From the NCBI GenBank assembly GCA_964415245.1, contig CAYQAJ010000052.1, forward strand, positions 1-22,886: 22,886 bases of DNA, in the 5' to 3' direction. This DNA comes from CAYQAJ01 sp964415245. Its GTDB lineage: Bacteria > Planctomycetota > Planctomycetia > Pirellulales > Pirellulaceae. A program made the translations under genes and the position numbers. Within the stretch, counting starts at the first letter, position 1, and each line of letters opens with the position of its first letter. Below the pieces are notes generated by a model. That model was given only the letters and a program-made list of their open reading frames with translations. It was not told the origin of the DNA and did no database searches. Below are positions 22,809 to 22,886 of the stretch, piece by piece.

Positions 22809-22886
22809 TTTCCAAACCGTCCCGGAGAAGGGGACAGGCACATTTTGCTCCGCAGACTCCGCAAAATGAGCCAGTCCCCGACGGTT
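22809..22886. repeat. GGGGACTGGCTC hairpin repeat, copy 4, inverted, cut by the window edge
   Basis: Reads in the opposite orientation to copies 1-3. The outer arm TTTCCAAACCGT starts at 22809, and its partner ACGGTT is cut off at 22886. Reversed, the core is GGGGACTGGCTC...GTGCCTGTCCCC. The inner stem is CATTTTGC/GCAAAATG. It begins 8 bases after the second two-hairpin repeat. Confidence 0.85.

Noticed and set aside
22591..22815. N-terminal extension of the DUF6807 protein by about 75 codons
   Set aside because: The extension translates the two-hairpin repeat, while a signal peptide and an AAGGAG site both mark ATG 22590.

Overview
The window looks like chromosomal DNA of a planctomycete, probably of the Pirellulales type. 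The supporting families are two DUF1559 prepilin-like proteins (one with an intact H-X9-DG signature), a DUF1573 protein, a DUF6807 (PmoA-like) secreted protein, a PQQ-repeat lipoprotein, and a high GC content with families of dispersed hairpin repeats between genes. The placement rests on protein family content, not on a marker gene.

Layout. 1-3392 (minus): 5' part of a class II, B12-dependent ribonucleotide reductase (nrdJ). It is cut by the left edge and carries a 262-residue in-frame intein directly before the catalytic cysteine. 3393-4319: a gene-poor stretch with two copies of a covarying hairpin repeat and a possible nrdJ promoter. 4320-5996 (plus): a small protein of the oxidoreductase molybdopterin-binding family, then a GT-B glycosyltransferase. 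6259-12979 (plus): two DUF1559 prepilin-like proteins, a DUF1573 protein, and a large zinc-ribbon/helical/PilM fusion. 13074-14120 (minus): a secreted beta-propeller protein. 14407-16359 (plus): a PQQ-propeller lipoprotein. 16711-17103 (minus): a small secreted protein. 17482-18891 (minus): an MFS transporter. 19157-21136 (plus): a CASTOR/POLLUX-like ion channel with RCK domains. 21319-22590 (minus): a secreted DUF6807 protein. The right edge holds a two-hairpin repeat followed by a fourth copy of the first hairpin family.

How the genes may work together. The block 6259-12979 is the only one suggesting a common process: class III-signal (type IV pilin-like) proteins next to a PilM-type actin-like protein point to a surface or secretion pseudopilus. 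No PilB, PilC, PilN, PilO or PilQ is in the window. The most unusual feature is the PilM part of the fusion. The segment that normally ends PilM (the GVALQLLG...NLL helix region) lies in front of the PilM N-terminal motif (WGIDVGAG), and the protein stops just after the late GGGF motif. This is the pattern expected of a circular permutation.

Other points to check are the intein at the thiyl-radical cysteine of NrdJ, and two repeat families whose stems covary between copies. One repeat copy lies in the presumed nrdJ leader, and one lies just upstream of a TATAAT promoter.
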